DNA of 64,000 nucleotides from Carya illinoinensis (taxonomy: Eukaryota > Streptophyta > Magnoliopsida > Fagales > Juglandaceae), in the NCBI RefSeq assembly GCF_018687715.1, contig NC_056752.1:41266501-41330500 (forward strand), written 5' to 3'. Each line of letters opens with the position of its first letter. Within the stretch, counting starts at the first letter, position 1. This document shows positions 61,327 to 64,000 of this stretch, one piece after another. Below the pieces are notes generated by a model. That model did no database searches and was not told the DNA's origin. It saw only the letters and a program-made list of their open reading frames with translations. A program made the position numbers and the translations under genes.

Positions 61327-62846
61327 GGTGGGTGAGAGAGAGGGAGAGTGGAGTCATGTGGCAGTGATCAGGGAAAGAAGGAAGGAAGACGTTTTGTTTT
61401 GTTTTGGGCATGCGGGCTATGCAACCAAGAGTAATTATTGCAGCCATAATGACGTATATAATATGATGATATGTGTTTCGAATTTTTTTGTGCCAAATCT
61501 TTCAGCAGACAGGAACAGAGAACGGAATTTAAGCCCACGCGCAATCTTGTTTTTCTTTTCTGTCACTAAGCCGATCTGTCCAGAATCACTAGTTTCTTCC
61601 AAGCCATATCATTTTCCCATAGAGTAGACAGAGACTGCAAAATAAACACAATTTCATGGAGTTATAGCACATCATTTTCAAAGAACTTTGTGTTAACTCC
61701 CGGTTGGTTTGCAAAGAGACATACAAAATATACCATATAATGTTTTAACGACTTGAAATAACATATATTAAAATTTTTATTCCGAGTCTTATTTCTTGGG
61801 GATGATTGTCATTTACAAGAAATATATTAGGAAGAAAATTATTAAATACTTCCATTTCTGACCAACCCAAATACTAAAAAATATAGATAAATAAAAATTA
61901 TTAAGTGTCATCTTAATTCGATGATAAAAACGACAGTAAATCAGTCGTTTGAAAGGCAAATGCTTTTTAAGGAATATCTTTTCTGATATAATGTTCCTGT
62001 AACATATATTTTAAAAAATTTGGTCAATGATATAATTGGAGTTACAGTGAATATCATACGTCATCTACCTTTATCACATTAGAGGAAGATATCACAGCCG
62101 ACATACTCAGTTTTTTTACCTAATGCATGCATAGTAAATAGTTTGAAGAACAACATCAATGTAAACTTCTTATCAAATATATCATTAGGGTGATTTTTCT
62201 AGTCAATGGAATATAAGTTATCAGTACTGGTGCAAGAAAACGACAAGCATTAGTACTGGGATGGGACAAGATGATAACCTTTGCTCGAGATTGAACAACA
62301 AATATCAATCTAGCTACAGTTCCATAGAAAATAAAACTGTTCATTTAAAGAAAAGAAGGAAAATGTGTTGGTGGTCAAACCCTAGTAGCTCTAGCTAGGA
62401 TGATCTGCATTAATAATTATCAAACTCATTTATCTGCATGATAGTTACTATGAATCGCAGACATAATTATAGACTAGAACTAGATTTACGTTCTCTTGCA
62501 TGATAACATGCAATTATTAGCGTTGCAACTGATCAGGTTAATTCGATCGCCGCTTATGCGTGTTCTCGAGTAGCCATATAAACGTACAGAAGAAAGCAGA
62601 GCTCTAAAGCTTAAAGAAATTAATCATACGAGGATGGCGTTATATATTGAATAATTAATGGAAACTGGAAAGGTACCAAAATTACATTAACAGTAGTACT
62701 TTTGGAGGACAAACTGATGATAGGGACAGCATTGTCGATCCATGGGAGAGCAAATGTTAATCCAGAAAAAGCCGGACGTGCTCTGAATATCATCAACATT
62801 TTGTCTTAAAATAGAAATTTATAAGTTTGCAAGATAATAATAGAAA

Positions 62847-62873
62847 GAAGAAGAAGAAGAAGAAGAAGAAGAA
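62847..62873. repeat. (GAA)n microsatellite
   Basis: About nine AAG/GAA units. Confidence 0.85.
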
Positions 62874-63614
62874 AAAAGAAAAAACAAAAAGGAATCGAGC
62901 GTGGCTTGTAAACAATGAGAATATCCTTGAATTGGGGAGGCCCCCGTACGTGAAATTAAAGGCACTCGCATCATTTTTATTCTCCCTGGAATTTCATGTA
63001 GTCTGTGTTGCCATTATAATCATTTCATTTTTGTATTTCTCAAAGCATGCACACTTTCTTGTTTTTCTTTTCCTTTCACCTGCATATATATACGTGATTC
63101 AGAGAAAAGGGTTCGTTCTCGAAACAGTTGTTCTAAAAGCTTTTCAGTTTAGGTATATCGACTAATATTCTTGATCATGATGAGTATACTTTTTGACTAC
63201 TACGAAATGGATTTAAAAAGTTTTAAAAAATGAGAAAATGTATGATCCATTTTCATTTTCATACTGCTTTTATTTTTTCAAAAACTTGAACCCATATTTT
63301 TTCTTTAAAACTGGTCGGAAACAGAGCAAGTTTTCGACTTCGATTGCTTGGTAGATTTCATATATGAGGTACAGTAATTCCGAAGGAAAGAAAGCATGCA
63401 ATTAGTACTACTTCATGTTGGCCGGCTTCTGTAGGAAGTTGCGTGCGGGACTCATGTCCTAAACTACATACCTTCCGCGTCACAGTTTCACTCATCTCCT
63501 TCTGGCTTGGCTTGGCTTTAAATGAAAGACATATCATGCCCAAGATTATACCAATAATTGAACATGATCATCATCAGCTAGCTAGTTATATCGTAGGTAT
63601 AATATGTATTAATG

Positions 63615-63632
63615 TGTGTGTGTGTGTGTGTA
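63615..63632. repeat. (GT)n microsatellite
   Basis: A short perfect GT run of about nine units. Confidence 0.8.
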
Positions 63633-64000
63633 AAAGAATGAAATTAGTATTTGAAGACGGTGAAAGATGGCCGCTAACTAGGTATACAGGAAGGGAAGGT
63701 AATGATGGAACATTGTGAGTTTAGAAAGAAAAAGTTATGCAGTTTTAAGGGGAAGGGGGAATGATGCAGAGTGTATGCGTTATGAATAATCTTATGGTGT
63801 GGCTGGCAGCCTCCATTATGACCACATACCCACTTCTTTGTGCTGCACGCGCAATTCACAAAGCTTGAAAATAACACTATTAATTCAAGATCATGCATGA
63901 CAAAACAAAAAGCCAATCTTTCTTTGTCATAAAAAAAAATGGTCAACCACTTCCCGGCCCCAACTTTTTATACCAAACGTTGCATCAGATCTTACTTAAA

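Larger units (their letters stand above)
61327..64000. other. Intergenic, upstream of the SAMDC4-type gene
   Basis: No gene, tRNA or known microRNA hairpin was recognised. A (GAA)n run lies at about 62847-62873 and a (GT)n run at about 63615-63632. All open frames are short and unlike known proteins. Confidence 0.5.

Overview
The window is nuclear DNA from a woody dicot. Intron-rich genes sit far apart in AT-rich, repeat-littered sequence, and the proteins are typical angiosperm nuclear ones. The style of the small AT-rich dispersed elements suggests Fagales, perhaps walnut or hickory; that is an inference from repeat style and was not tested. Gene models below were built by hand from reading frame, GT/AG sites and family knowledge. 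Exon coordinates are given in each gene's evidence.

Layout, left to right. (1) 1-367, minus: 5' end of a DNase I-like (EEP) family gene running off the left edge. (2) 1552-4463, minus: four-exon SpoU/TrmH RNA 2'-O-methyltransferase. (3) 5372-13920, minus: complete 20-exon chloroplast pyruvate, phosphate dikinase (PPDK, 969 aa) with a 1.7 kb first intron. Genes 2 and 3 keep the order and orientation I recall for Arabidopsis At4g15520-At4g15530. (4) 16673-20497, minus: RF298/RF4-type RING E3 ligase (896 aa) with a 5'UTR intron. (5) 21.2-27.6 kb: no intact gene; organelle-like tracts, an AT-rich element and a coding-like remnant. (6) 27681-29175, minus: MSRB5-like methionine-R-sulfoxide reductase. 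(7) 29.8-36.77 kb: a nested transposon complex, in which a hAT-like element holds a 3.9 kb TG...CA element with a TATAT target duplication, probably a solo LTR. (8) 36.77-37.9 kb, plus: broken DEAD-box helicase (RH18-type) pseudogene touching the right end of the hAT-like element. (9) 42687-46476, minus: four-exon PP2C of the PP2C35/XB15 type with an acylation motif. (10) 46.5-60.1 kb: gene-poor, with MITEs, LINE tails and microsatellites. (11) 60120-61157, minus: intronless BUD2/SAMDC4-type S-adenosylmethionine decarboxylase with a TATA box and no upstream ATG. (12) 61.3-64 kb: no gene seen.

The genes are independent nuclear loci, not an operon. They cover plastid and cytosolic carbon metabolism (PPDK), RNA modification, protein turnover, protein repair, dephosphorylation at membranes and polyamine synthesis. 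I found no convincing new biological system. The items most worth checking are the nested transposon beside the helicase pseudogene, several near-zero-length LINE insertions recognisable only by their target-site duplications, the GC-AG intron in PPDK, the PPDK first intron as a possible second promoter, the organelle-like tracts, and an unassigned open frame at 25.2-25.6 kb.
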